Below, in pieces: positions 31,537-40,048 of a DNA stretch of 64,000 nt. This stretch comes from Roseiarcus sp963759955 (GTDB lineage: Bacteria; Pseudomonadota; Alphaproteobacteria; Rhizobiales; Beijerinckiaceae). Positions within the stretch are counted from its first letter, which is position 1. Every line of letters starts with the position of its first letter. Below the pieces are notes generated by a model. That model did not search any database, was not told the origin of the DNA, and was given only the letters and a program-made list of their open reading frames with translations. Location: NCBI GenBank assembly GCA_963759955.1, contig CAVXCA010000056.1, positions 406,160 to 470,159 on the forward strand. The letters are read 5' to 3'. The position numbers were made by a program, and so were the translations under genes.

Positions 31537-31998
31537 CCCCCGCGCCTCGCTCAGCAGTTCGTTCCAGTCGTCGGGCGGGTCGCCGGCGTCGAGGCGTTGG
31601 GCGAAGACGGCGTAGGGGTCGCTGCGCGCGCCCGCCTTGCGCAAGGTATTTTCGTCGTTCATCCAGGCGTAGACGATGATCCGGCTGGCGCTGTCGAAGC
31701 GAAAGAACAGGCGGAAGCGCTGCAGGAACTTGGCGCGCCGCCAATGGCGATGCGCCGGCCCGAGCGTATTGCCGAGCGCATAGACGTGGGCGTTGGGGTC
31801 GCGCGGAATTTCGTCGAGAATGAGCGCGCGGACGCCGGCGAGCACCTTGGTCTTGGGATGGCCGCGGTAGGCGTCGGGCTTCTCGGCAGCGAGACGCTCG
31901 ACCTCCGCCTGGAGCGCGGCGAAAGCGTGCGCGAAGGCGCTGGCGCGATAGAGCTTCCAGCCATGGCGCTCCGCGAACGGGTCGCCGGCCGCGGTCAC
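31504..31998 (-). CDS. yhaV: type II toxin YhaV (RelE-superfamily mRNA endonuclease)
   Basis: The 164-residue product follows the YhaV family along its whole length: GWKLY at the N-terminus, then a basic ALGNTLGPAHRHWRRAKFLQRFRLFFRF segment in the middle, split by a short loop, and the strong family block YAWMNDENTLRKAG. A DPYAVFAQRL and PPDDWNELL ending follows. YhaV cleaves mRNA and is held inactive by PrlF. The ATG overlaps the antitoxin stop (ATGA), the usual coupling. The last 12-15 residues are Arg-rich and lie in a repeat, so the native C-terminus has probably been altered. Confidence 0.88.
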   Translation of the reverse strand: MTAAGDPFAERHGWKLYRASAFAHAFAALQAEVERLAAEKPDAYRGHPKTKVLAGVRALILDEIPRDPNAHVYALGNTLGPAHRHWRRAKFLQRFRLFFRFDSASRIIVYAWMNDENTLRKAGARSDPYAVFAQRLDAGDPPDDWNELLSEARGIGRGRLRRRH

Positions 31999-32363
31999 AG
32001 CGTCACGTCGTCCGGGATCGCTTCGTCGTCGGAAACTTCGACGTCCTTGGTCAATGCCTCGAGCCGCGCGAGTTCGCCTTCCGTGAACGGCTGGAGGCGG
32101 TCGGGATGTTCGCGAAGATCGCGTTCGAGAAAGGCGAGATAGGCCGAAACGACGGGATCGCGCTCGACAGCGTCCGGCGCCTCGGCGCCGTTGCGCTCCT
32201 CCGCGTCGAGCGTCACCAGCAGGCTCCCCGGCCCGATCACGTGGGCGCGAATCCTCGCCTTCTGCCGGAATTCGGGGTGCGCCTTGAACAGCGCCTTATC
32301 GAGCCGAAGCGCCTCGGACCGCCCAGTGGTGGTGATCGTTCCCTTGAATGTCGCGCTGGCCAT
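31995..32363 (-). CDS. PrlF-like antitoxin (AbrB-type DNA-binding)
   Basis: The 122-residue protein lies directly upstream of and overlaps yhaV. The N-terminal half (GTITTTGRSEALRLDKALF) fits an AbrB/MazE-type swapped-hairpin domain. The acidic C-terminal half (ending DVEVSDDEAIPDDVTL) suits a toxin-binding tail. GAGGAGG stands a few bases before the ATG at 32363. The palindrome at 32380-32401 is placed where an autoregulatory antitoxin would bind. Assignment as PrlF rests mainly on the partner gene; sequence similarity by eye is moderate. Confidence 0.8.
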   Translation of the reverse strand: MASATFKGTITTTGRSEALRLDKALFKAHPEFRQKARIRAHVIGPGSLLVTLDAEERNGAEAPDAVERDPVVSAYLAFLERDLREHPDRLQPFTEGELARLEALTKDVEVSDDEAIPDDVTL

Positions 32364-32379
32364 GGCGGCCTCCTCTAAT

Positions 32380-32401
32380 GGTACGTACTATAGTACGTTC
32401 C
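32380..32401. promoter_or_regulatory. palindromic operator of the prlF-yhaV operon
   Basis: The inner 16 bases (ACGTACTATAGTACGT, 32383-32398) are a perfect palindrome. With the flanks the 22-bp site is symmetric at 20 positions. It is 17 bases upstream of the antitoxin ATG. Such sites are the normal target of an antitoxin or toxin-antitoxin complex that represses its own operon. Confidence 0.7.
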
Positions 32402-32449
32402 TCATCGCATTGAAAGAGCGGCGAGCGCGCCGGAAAAACGACTCTTTCC

Positions 32450-34255
32450 CTACCTCCGCCCGAACAACCGCTCGATATCCGCCAGCTTCAGTTCCACATA
32501 CGTCGGCCGGCCGTGGTTGCATTGGCCGGCGCCGGGGGTCGCCTCCATTTCGCGCAAGAGCGCGTTCATCTCCTCGGGCCGCAATTTACGGCCCGAGCGG
32601 ACGGAGTGGTGGCAGGCGATGGTGGCGAGGCGGTGGTCGAGGCGGCGCTCCAGCGTCATCGCGCCGTCCTCGGCGGCGAGGTCTTCGGCGAGGTCGCGCA
32701 CCAGCGCGGCGAGATCGGCGCCGTCGAGCAGCGCCGGGGCTTCGCGCAGCAGCGCCGCGCCGGGGCCGAAGCCCTCGACGACGAGGCCGAGCTTTTCGAG
32801 CTCCTCGGCGCGCTCGATCAGCGCCGAAGCCGCGCGCGGCTCGAGATCGACCACCAGCGGGCTGAGCAGGATCTGCCGGACGACGCCGCTCTGCTCGCGC
32901 TGGCGCTTGAGCTTTTCGTAAACGATGCGCTCGTGCGCGGCGTGCTGGTCGACGATCACCATGCCGTCGCGCGTCTGAGCGACGATAAACGTGTCGTGGA
33001 GCTGGGCGCGCGCGGCGCCGAGCGGCGCGGCGAGGTCGGCGCTCAAAGCGGGCGCGGCGCTGGCGCTCGCGTCGGCGGCGGGCGCGAAATCGGCGAACGA
33101 AGCCTGCGCGCTTTCGGCAAAGCGATTGGCGCTCGCTAGGTCGGGCGCGGCGGGCGAAGCGCGCCAGTCCCAATTCTGCGCCGCCGGCGTCCCGCCCCGC
33201 CATTGCGGCGAGCGCATCGCAGCGAGCGTGTTCGCGCCGCCGGTCGTCGTCGCGCGGTGCAGCGCGCCCTCCAGCGCCTGCCGGACCGCGCCGACGATCA
33301 GGCCGCGCACCAGGCCGCCGTCGCGAAAGCGCACCTCCGCCTTGGCGGGATGGACGTTGACGTCGACCTCGCGCGGATCGCACGCGACGAACAGCGCCGC
33401 TACGGGATGGCGCCCTTGCGGGAGATAGTCGAGATAGGCCGCGCGCAACGCGCCGGCGATCAGCTTGTCGCGGGCCGCGCGGCCGTTGACGTAGAAATAC
33501 TGCGTGAGCGCGTTGGGCTTGTTGAGGGTCGGCAGGCCGACCCAGCCGGTGAGGCCGACGCCTTCGCGAAAGGCGTCGATGCGCAGCGCGTTGGCGATGA
33601 ATTCCTCGCCGAGCGCCTGGCGCATGCGCTCGCGCTCTCCCGCCTCGCCCTCGGGGCACGCCGGCCAGTCGAACGCGGCGCCGATTTCGGATGAGAAGGA
33701 AAAGCGGGTCTGCGGATTGGCGAGCGCGAGGCGGCGCACCACGTCGGCGCAGGCTTGCGCTTCGCTGCGGTCGCTTTTGAGGAATTTCAGCCGCGCCGGC
33801 GTCGCCGCAAACAGATCGCGCGCCTCGACCCGCGTGCCCAACGGGTGCGCCGAGGGGCGCAGCGCGCTCTTTGCGCCGTCCTCGACGCGCATCTCGTAGG
33901 CTTGCGGCGCGCCGCGCGCGCGTGTGCGGATTTCGAGCCGCGAGACGGACGCGATCGAGGGCAGCGCCTCGCCGCGGAAGCCCAGCGTCGCGATCGCGGA
34001 GAGATCGCCGTCGGGAAGTTTCGAGGTCGCGTGGCGCTCGACCGAGAGCGCGAGATCCTCGGCGTCCATGCCGAGCCCGTCGTCGCCGACCCGGATCAGG
34101 CTGCGCCCGCCCGCTTCGATCGCGACGTCGATGCGGCTCGCGCCGGCGTCGAGGGCGTTCTCGATCAGCTCCTTGATCGCGGCGGCCGGCCGCTCGACGA
34201 CTTCGCCGGCGGCGATGCGGTCGATCAGCAGCGGGTCGAGGCGGCGAATGGACAT
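32450..34255 (-). CDS. mutL: DNA mismatch repair protein MutL (with endonuclease motif)
   Basis: MutL couples mismatch recognition by MutS to strand removal. The N-terminal GHKL ATPase domain has KELIENALDAGA, VGDDGLGM and GFRGEALPSIASVS. The C-terminal domain has the metal-binding endonuclease motif DQHAAHERIVYE at about residues 430-441, together with QCNHGRPT and a terminal FGRR. This makes it a nicking MutL of the type found where no MutH exists. The 601-residue length is normal. The gene stands alone, downstream of the toxin-antitoxin operon on the same strand. Confidence 0.96.
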   Translation of the reverse strand: MSIRRLDPLLIDRIAAGEVVERPAAAIKELIENALDAGASRIDVAIEAGGRSLIRVGDDGLGMDAEDLALSVERHATSKLPDGDLSAIATLGFRGEALPSIASVSRLEIRTRARGAPQAYEMRVEDGAKSALRPSAHPLGTRVEARDLFAATPARLKFLKSDRSEAQACADVVRRLALANPQTRFSFSSEIGAAFDWPACPEGEAGERERMRQALGEEFIANALRIDAFREGVGLTGWVGLPTLNKPNALTQYFYVNGRAARDKLIAGALRAAYLDYLPQGRHPVAALFVACDPREVDVNVHPAKAEVRFRDGGLVRGLIVGAVRQALEGALHRATTTGGANTLAAMRSPQWRGGTPAAQNWDWRASPAAPDLASANRFAESAQASFADFAPAADASASAAPALSADLAAPLGAARAQLHDTFIVAQTRDGMVIVDQHAAHERIVYEKLKRQREQSGVVRQILLSPLVVDLEPRAASALIERAEELEKLGLVVEGFGPGAALLREAPALLDGADLAALVRDLAEDLAAEDGAMTLERRLDHRLATIACHHSVRSGRKLRPEEMNALLREMEATPGAGQCNHGRPTYVELKLADIERLFGRR

Positions 34256-34334
34256 GGCGGCTTTCGTTGCCTCGCTAGTCGCACCAAGACGCCGCCCGAG
34301 TTCGCACCCGACGACGCCGAGCGAGGGAGGCGGA

Positions 34335-34475
34335 TTCGTTCATTGGTTGCTTGGCGGAGCGAAGCGCGAGAGGAATTCGAAGTCAAGGATGCGAAGCGCC
34401 GCCTTCGGCGGCGGCCCTTCGGGCCGTCCTTGAGTTCGAATTCCTTTCGCGCATAATCGCGTCCAAGCGATCAAT
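34335..34475. repeat. about 140-bp imperfect palindrome between mutL and an M16 peptidase gene
   Basis: The best arms are 34364-34389 and 34427-34452, complementary at about 24 of 26 positions. Further partial pairing continues outward (CATTGGTTGCTTGG near 34341 against CCAAGCGATCAATG near 34464). The centre holds two small G+C hairpins (GCCGCC-TTC-GGCGGC and GGCCC-TTC-GGGCC). This looks like a MITE- or REP-type element. It takes most of the 276-base gap between the genes; I see no gene inside. Confidence 0.75.
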
Positions 34476-34531
34476 GAATGTTTGATGCTGACGCCAGCGC
34501 CGCAGCGCACGCGCCCCTCCGGAGTCGCCCC

Positions 34532-35815
34532 CTAAACGCTCGCCGGCCGGCCCACCAGCACGACGCTGAGCGCGCCGTCGCCGAACACGCGCTCGGCGGT
34601 GCGCCGCGCATCCGCCATCGTCACCGCCGCGATCCTGGCGTTGCGCTCGACGAGCCAGCTCGGGGCGTGGCCTTCGAGCTGGATGTGGACGAGCTGGCCG
34701 GCGATCTTGGCCGAAGTGTCGAAGCGCAAGGGATAGGAGCCGATGAGGTATTTCTTGCCCTTCTCCAGTTCGTCCTCGGTGAGGCCGCCGCGCGCCATGT
34801 CGAGAATTTCGGCGCGGATGACGTCGAGCGATTCGTTGGCGCGTTCGTTCTTGGTGGTGGTGCCGCCATAGAGAAAGCAGGCGTGGTCGAACGGCGAGAT
34901 CGAGGCGGAAACCGAATAGGCGAGGCCGCGCTTTTCCCTGACCTCGCGGAAGAGGCGCGAGGACAGACCCGTGCCGCCGCCGAGCACATGGGCGAGCACG
35001 ATGCTGGCGATGTAATCGGGGTCGTCGCGCGCCACCGCGGGCCGGCCGAACCGGATGGTCGACTGCGGCACGTCGAGATCGACGATCTCGATGCCCCCCA
35101 GGCCCGCGAACGGCGCTTCGGCGACGGCCGTGAGTTCGCCGCTCGCCGGCAGATCGGCGAACGCTTCATCGAACAGCCGCCCCGCGCGCGCCTCGTCGAT
35201 CGCGCCGACGACGCCGATGTGGAGCGCGCCGCGGGTGACGAGCCGGCCGACGAGAACTTTAAGGTCGTCGCGCACGATCGCCGCCAGGCTCTCGTGCGCG
35301 CCATGCGTCGGCAGGCCGTAGGGGTGGCCGGGAAAGACGCGCGCGCGCCAGGCGCGGCCCGCCATCGCCGAGGGGTCGTTGGCCTCGTGGCGCAGCTGCG
35401 CGTTCATCTGCTCGCGCACGCGCTCGAACGGCTCGGCGTCGAGGCGCGGCGCGTTGAGGCTGAGGCGCAGCAATTCGCCGGCGCGGTCGAGATGGCGCAC
35501 CAGGGTGCGCATCCGACCGCCCAGATGGTCGCGCTCGTTATGGAACGAGATTTCGATCGCCTTCTCGTCGAGCGCCTGCTGGAACGCCTGGCTGTCGAGA
35601 TCGCCCGCGCCTTCGTCGAGCAGGCCGGCGAGCAGCGTCGTCGCGCCCGCCTTGCCCGCCGGGTCCTGCGCCGCGCCGCCGCCGAAGGCGAATTCGAGCG
35701 ACACCAGGGGAACCGCGTAGTCCTCGACCAGCCAGAAGCGCACGCCGCGCGGGCTGGCGATTTCGCGCACGTTGACCGTGCTCTGAGCGTGCGGGGTGAC
35801 AAGAGGGATGTTCAT
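34532..35815 (-). CDS. M16 family peptidase subunit, non-catalytic
   Basis: The 427-residue protein has the M16 (pitrilysin/processing-peptidase) fold, with the paired domains expected. In place of the zinc motif HxxEH it has LAGLLDEGAG at about residues 62-71, so it cannot bind zinc. Such inactive partners work as heterodimers with a catalytic subunit, which here is the next gene upstream (74 bases apart). It has no evident signal peptide, so the pair may be cytoplasmic or periplasmic. An N-terminal EIASPRGVRFWLVED and the YSVSASISP segment are conserved. Confidence 0.88.
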   Translation of the reverse strand: MNIPLVTPHAQSTVNVREIASPRGVRFWLVEDYAVPLVSLEFAFGGGAAQDPAGKAGATTLLAGLLDEGAGDLDSQAFQQALDEKAIEISFHNERDHLGGRMRTLVRHLDRAGELLRLSLNAPRLDAEPFERVREQMNAQLRHEANDPSAMAGRAWRARVFPGHPYGLPTHGAHESLAAIVRDDLKVLVGRLVTRGALHIGVVGAIDEARAGRLFDEAFADLPASGELTAVAEAPFAGLGGIEIVDLDVPQSTIRFGRPAVARDDPDYIASIVLAHVLGGGTGLSSRLFREVREKRGLAYSVSASISPFDHACFLYGGTTTKNERANESLDVIRAEILDMARGGLTEDELEKGKKYLIGSYPLRFDTSAKIAGQLVHIQLEGHAPSWLVERNARIAAVTMADARRTAERVFGDGALSVVLVGRPASV

Positions 35816-35888
35816 GAGCGTTTCCTCGACCTCGCGCCGCCTTCGACGGCGAGCGCTTCGTCAGAACGTTGGGCGGCAGCCTCTTCCG

Positions 35889-37229
35889 TCAGGCCGCCTG
35901 ATCTTCCGCCGGCAACAGAAATCCGGTGACCGCGTGGCGGCGTTCGAGCCACTTGCGCGCCGCCGCGAGCACCTCTTCGGCGCTCACCTTTTCGATGCGC
36001 TCGGGCCAATCCTGGACGTCGCGGATGGTCTGGCCGGTGGCGAGCGCCGCCCCGTACCAGCGCGCGAGCGTCGCCTGGCTGTCCTGGGCGTAGATCGCGT
36101 CGGCGACGAGGCGGGTCTTGGCGCGCTCCAGCGATTTCGCCTCGACGCCGTCGGCGATCAGCGATCGGAGAATGCGATCGACCGCCGCGTCGAGATCGGG
36201 GAGCGAGACGCCGGGAACCGGCATGGCGTAGAGGTAGAACCGCGTCTCGTCCAACGCCGAGCCCATGTAGTAGGCGCCCGCGGCGACCGCCTGCTTATCT
36301 TCGAGGACCAGCTTGCGATAGAGGAGGCTCGTCTGGCCGCCGCCCAGGAGATGGGCGAGCACGTCGAGCGCCTCCGATTCGCCGGGCGCGCCGGTGCGGT
36401 GCGAGGGCGCGATGTAGCAGCGCTGCCAGCTCGGCTGTTCGACCTTCTCGTCGTTGACGACGACCAGCCGGCGCGCGACGGCCGCGGGCTCTTTCGGGCG
36501 ATGGCGCTCGGGCGCGGCGCCGCGCGGGCGGATCTTGCCGTAATGCTGCTCGGCGAGGCGGCGCACCTCCTCGGCGTCGGTGTCGCCGGCGACGATGAGG
36601 ATGGCGTTCTCCGGCGTATAGAAGCGCGCGTAATAGGCGAGCGCATCCTCGCGATCGAGGCCTTCGATCTCGTGGGCCCAGCCGATGATCGGCGTGCCGT
36701 AGGGGTGATGGGTGAACAGCGCCGCCTGCACCGCCTCGTTGAGCTGCGCGCCCGGATCGGCGTCGCAATGCATGCGCCGTTCTTCGAGCACCACTTCGCG
36801 CTCCGGCGCCACGATTTCGTCGGTGAGCACGAGGCCGGTCATGCGGTCGGCCTCGAATTCCATCATCGCGCTCAAGTGCTCCTTGGCGACGCGCTGGAAA
36901 TAGGCGGTGTAGTCGTTGCCGGTGAAGGCGTTCTCCTGGCCGCCGACCTCGGCGATGCGCAGCGAGAATTCGCCTTGCGGATGGGCCTTGGTGCCCTTGA
37001 ACATCAGGTGTTCGAGGAAATGCGCGATGCCCGACTTGCCCAGCGGGTCGTCGGCCGAGCCGTTGCGATACCACACCATGTGGGTGACCACCGGCGCGCG
37101 GCGATCGGGAATGACGACGACGCAAAGGCCATTGTCGAGGCGAAACTCGACCACGCCCGAGCCCGCCGCCGGGGGCGCGGAGGCCGGCGTGGCGGCGTCG
37201 AGAGGAAGCTCGGAAAGGGGAGAGGTCAT
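35889..37229 (-). CDS. M16 family zinc metallopeptidase, catalytic subunit
   Basis: The 446-residue protein has the inverted zinc motif HFLEH at about residues 71-75 (context GIAHFLEHLMFKGT). The further Glu ligand is probably in the ENAFTGNDYTAYFQ region to EFEADRM. I chose the ATG at 37229 because the family sequence VVEFRLDNGLCVVV begins about 25 residues later; the longer frame from 37301 is unlikely. It is in the same direction as, and directly upstream of, the inactive M16 gene. The substrate is unknown. Confidence 0.92.
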   Translation of the reverse strand: MTSPLSELPLDAATPASAPPAAGSGVVEFRLDNGLCVVVIPDRRAPVVTHMVWYRNGSADDPLGKSGIAHFLEHLMFKGTKAHPQGEFSLRIAEVGGQENAFTGNDYTAYFQRVAKEHLSAMMEFEADRMTGLVLTDEIVAPEREVVLEERRMHCDADPGAQLNEAVQAALFTHHPYGTPIIGWAHEIEGLDREDALAYYARFYTPENAILIVAGDTDAEEVRRLAEQHYGKIRPRGAAPERHRPKEPAAVARRLVVVNDEKVEQPSWQRCYIAPSHRTGAPGESEALDVLAHLLGGGQTSLLYRKLVLEDKQAVAAGAYYMGSALDETRFYLYAMPVPGVSLPDLDAAVDRILRSLIADGVEAKSLERAKTRLVADAIYAQDSQATLARWYGAALATGQTIRDVQDWPERIEKVSAEEVLAAARKWLERRHAVTGFLLPAEDQAA

Positions 37230-37346
37230 CGATGCCCGGTCGGCTGGAGAAAAGATGGGGACGCCTCGCAAGGAACGCCCGCCTTGACATAAGTTCGACA
37301 TATAGGGCGCCCTCGCCCCCGCCGCCAGTCGCCGGGCGCGGCGTGC

Positions 37347-37901
37347 TTAAGCGGCGGCGAAGAACGCGATCCGCGTTTCGCCGTAGACCCGTTCGTCGAC
37401 GGGTTTCAGCGTCGGCGGCGCGACGATCTCCGCCTTGGCGGCCTCCTCGACGACGACCAGAGCGCCGGGGGCGAGCCAGCCGCCCTCGCTCAGGGCGGCG
37501 AGCGCGGGCTCGGCGAGGCCCTTGGCGTAGGGCGGATCGAGAAAGGCGAGGGTGAACGGCGGCCCGGCGGGCGCCTTGCCGAGCCGCGTCGCGTCGGCGC
37601 GCCAAATGCGCGTCACGCCGCCGAGCGCGAACGCCTCGACATTGGCGCGCAGCAGCGCGCGCGCCTCGGCGCCGTTGTCGACGAACAGCGCGAAGGCGGC
37701 GCCGCGCGACAGCGCCTCGATCGCCAGCGCGCCGGAGCCGGCGAAGAGATCGACGACGCGCGCGCCCTCGACGGCGCCGCCGTGGCGATGGGCGAGGATG
37801 TCGAAGATCGATTCGCGCAGGCGCTCCGACGTCGGTCGGATCGCCCGCGAATCGGGCGCATGAAGCACGCGTCCCCTCAGCCTGCCGCCGACGATGCGCA
37901 T
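37347..37901 (-). CDS. rsmD: 16S rRNA (guanine966-N2)-methyltransferase RsmD
   Basis: RsmD methylates G966 of 16S rRNA. The 184-residue protein has MRIVGGRLRGRVL at the N-terminus, the SAM motif VDLFAGSGALAIEAL at about residues 49-63 and the catalytic FLDPPYAKG at about 120-128. It starts five bases after the stop of the pseudouridine synthase gene, as in other Rhizobiales. The longer frame from 38303 runs into the neighbour's repeat tail and is a shadow. Confidence 0.94.
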   Translation of the reverse strand: MRIVGGRLRGRVLHAPDSRAIRPTSERLRESIFDILAHRHGGAVEGARVVDLFAGSGALAIEALSRGAAFALFVDNGAEARALLRANVEAFALGGVTRIWRADATRLGKAPAGPPFTLAFLDPPYAKGLAEPALAALSEGGWLAPGALVVVEEAAKAEIVAPPTLKPVDERVYGETRIAFFAAA

Positions 37902-37905
37902 CGCT

Positions 37906-39507
37906 TCACGAATGTCGGGGCGGCCGCTTGCCGCCGCCCTTGCCGCCGCCCTTGCCGCCGCGCGGAGGCGAGCGGCCCTCGCCCGAAGGCGGGCGCTTGC
38001 CGAACGGCTTGCCGCCGCCCCGGGACGGCGGCCGGCCCTCGCCGGAGGACGCGCGCTTTTCAAACGGCCGGCCCTCGCCGCGCGGCGGGGAGCGGCCCTC
38101 GCCCGGAGGCGGACGCTTGCCGAACGGCTTGCCGCCCTCTCGCGACGGCGGCCGGCCTTCGCCGGAGGACGCGCGCTTTTCAAACGGCCGGCCCTCGCCG
38201 CGCGGCGGGGAACGGCCCTCGCCCGGAGGCGGCCGCTTGCCGAACGGTTTGCCGCCCTCTCGCGACGGCGCGCGGCCTTCGCCGGAGGATGCGCGCTTTT
38301 CAAACGGCTTGCCGCCGCGCCGGTCGGGGCTCGCCGACTCGCCGCGCTCGGACCGGCGCTCGGCGCCCCTTTGGCGCAAGCGCTCGCGCCGCGCGGTCTC
38401 GGCCGCGCGCCGGCGCAATTCCTCCGGCGTCGCCACGATCCGCTCGATCTTGACCTCGCGGCCCTTGCGGTCGCTGGTCGCGCTGCGTTCGATGCGCTTG
38501 CGCGGCCCCTTCGCGTCCGCCGCGATCTCGGCGCGTAGCGCGGAGACGTGCTTGTGCTTGCGCGGCGCCTGCGAGGGCTCGGGCTCCCTTCTCTCGGGCG
38601 CGCGGCGCGGCGCAGCGCCGCCGCGATCGGGCCGTTCGCGCCCGCCCGTCCAGCGTCGTTCGCCGCCCTTGGGCGCGGGCGCGGGCGCAGGCGGCGGCGG
38701 CGCGCGATCGACGACCTCGGCGTCGAAATTGACGCCCGCTTCTCGCGCGAGCTTGGCGCCGAGCTGGTCGCGCAGCACCCGCGTGCGCACTTCCGCGACC
38801 TCGCCCTCGGCGAGATCGCCGAGTTCGAACGGCCCGAAAGAGACGCGGATCAGCCGGTTGACGGAAAGCCCGAGATGTTCGAGCACGCGCTTGATCTCGC
38901 GGTTCTTGCCCTCGCGCAGGCCCATCATGATCCAGACGTTGGAGCCCTGCTCGCGCTCGAGCCGGGCTTCGATGCCGGCGTAGTGAATGCCGTCGATCGT
39001 CACGCCTTCGCGCAGCGCGTCGAGTTTGGCCTGATCGATCGCGCCGTGCGCGCGCACGCGATAGCGCCTCAGCCAGCCGGTGGCGGGCAGCTCGAGCACG
39101 CGCGCGAGGCCGCCGTCGTTGGTGAGCAGGATCAGCCCCTCGGTGTTGATGTCGAGCCGGCCGACCGCGACGACGCGCGGCAAGTCTTCGGGCAGCGAAT
39201 CGAAGATCGTCGGCCGGCCCTCGGGATCGCGCGCGGTCGTCACCAGCCCGCGCGGCTTGTGGAAGAGGAACAGCCGCGTGCGTTCGGCCTCCTTCAGCCG
39301 CTCGCCGTCGACGCGGACGTCGTCCTCGGCGCTGACGTTGAACGCCGGGCTGTCCAGCACCTTGCCGTTGACGCTGACCCGCCCTTCGCGAATCCAGGCC
39401 TCCGCGTCGCGGCGCGAGCATAGGCCGGCGCGCGCGATGACCTTGGCGATGCGCTGGCCTTCGCGCGGCGAATTCGGCGGCGCGGCGGCAGGGGGATTTT
39501 CGTTCAT
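37906..39507 (-). CDS. RsuA/RluB-family rRNA pseudouridine synthase with long repetitive basic tail
   Basis: Residues 1-245 or so form the enzyme: an S4 domain (RIAKVIARAGLCSRRDAEAWI at about 19-39, in two parts) and the catalytic domain with GRLDINTEGLILLTND carrying the nucleophilic Asp, followed by GLREGKNREIKRVLEHLG. This part makes it an RluB/RsuA-type enzyme of 23S or 16S rRNA. From about residue 265 to 533 the tail is low-complexity, rich in Arg, Lys, Gly, Pro and Ser. Its end has three near-identical 40-residue units. The ATG at 39507 has GAGG a few bases upstream. Divergent from tadA. Confidence 0.92.
   Translation of the reverse strand: MNENPPAAAPPNSPREGQRIAKVIARAGLCSRRDAEAWIREGRVSVNGKVLDSPAFNVSAEDDVRVDGERLKEAERTRLFLFHKPRGLVTTARDPEGRPTIFDSLPEDLPRVVAVGRLDINTEGLILLTNDGGLARVLELPATGWLRRYRVRAHGAIDQAKLDALREGVTIDGIHYAGIEARLEREQGSNVWIMMGLREGKNREIKRVLEHLGLSVNRLIRVSFGPFELGDLAEGEVAEVRTRVLRDQLGAKLAREAGVNFDAEVVDRAPPPPAPAPAPKGGERRWTGGRERPDRGGAAPRRAPERREPEPSQAPRKHKHVSALRAEIAADAKGPRKRIERSATSDRKGREVKIERIVATPEELRRRAAETARRERLRQRGAERRSERGESASPDRRGGKPFEKRASSGEGRAPSREGGKPFGKRPPPGEGRSPPRGEGRPFEKRASSGEGRPPSREGGKPFGKRPPPGEGRSPPRGEGRPFEKRASSGEGRPPSRGGGKPFGKRPPSGEGRSPPRGGKGGGKGGGKRPPRHS
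37961..38306. repeat. three 120-bp in-frame tandem repeats in the pseudouridine synthase tail
   Basis: The same 120-bp unit recurs with a period of exactly 120 bases (for example AGCGGCCCTC at 37971 and 38091, and AACGGCCCTC at 38211). Each unit encodes 40 residues with motifs PFEKRASSGEGR, PSREGGKPFGKRPPPGEGR and SPPRGEGR. The nucleotide identity is high, indicating recent expansion or concerted evolution. Repeat number could vary between strains. Confidence 0.85.
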
Positions 39508-39582
39508 GGCCTCGTCTTGCTTTGTTTCACGCGGTGTCCTAGCAGCTTGCCGCGCCGCTGTCGCGAGGCGCGAGGAGCCGCC

Positions 39583-40032
39583 ATGGCGCCCAAAGACCCG
39601 ATGAGCGTCGCCTTCGCCGAGGCGCGCGCCGCCGAAAGCCGCGGCGAGGTTCCGATCGGCGCCGCGCTCGCGTGCGGCGGCAAGGTGATCGCGAGCGCGG
39701 GAAATCGCACCCGCGAGGCCGCCGATCCGACCGCGCACGCCGAAATGCTGGTCATCCGCGCGGCCGCCGAGCGCCTCGGCCAAGCGCGCCTGACCGACTG
39801 CGATCTCTATGTGACGCTGGAGCCCTGCGCAATGTGCGCGGGCGCGATCAGCCACGCGCGCCTGCGCCGCCTCTACTACGCCGCGCCCGACCCGAAGGGC
39901 GGCGCCGTCGAACACGGCCCGCGCTTCTTCTCCCAGCCGACCTGCCTGCATGCGCCGGAAATCTACGGCGGCATCCGCGAGAGCGAGGCGGCGACGATGC
40001 TGAGAGAGTTCTTTGCCGGCAAGCGCGGGTGA
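39583..40032 (+). CDS. tadA: tRNA-specific adenosine deaminase TadA
   Basis: TadA converts A34 to inosine in the anticodon wobble position of tRNA-Arg(ACG). The 149-residue protein has the zinc and proton-shuttle motif HAEML at about residues 51-55 and PCAMCAGA at about 81-88. GAGGAG stands just before the ATG at 39583. The longer frame from 39517 lacks support. It is transcribed away from the pseudouridine synthase gene. Confidence 0.95.
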   Translation: MAPKDPMSVAFAEARAAESRGEVPIGAALACGGKVIASAGNRTREAADPTAHAEMLVIRAAAERLGQARLTDCDLYVTLEPCAMCAGAISHARLRRLYYAAPDPKGGAVEHGPRFFSQPTCLHAPEIYGGIRESEAATMLREFFAGKRG

Positions 40033-40048
40033 AGCGCGGCGCCCACCC

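Noticed and set aside
37961..38306. CRISPR array or mobile repeat
   Set aside because: The 120-bp units are in frame within a protein-coding tail, and the period is a multiple of three.
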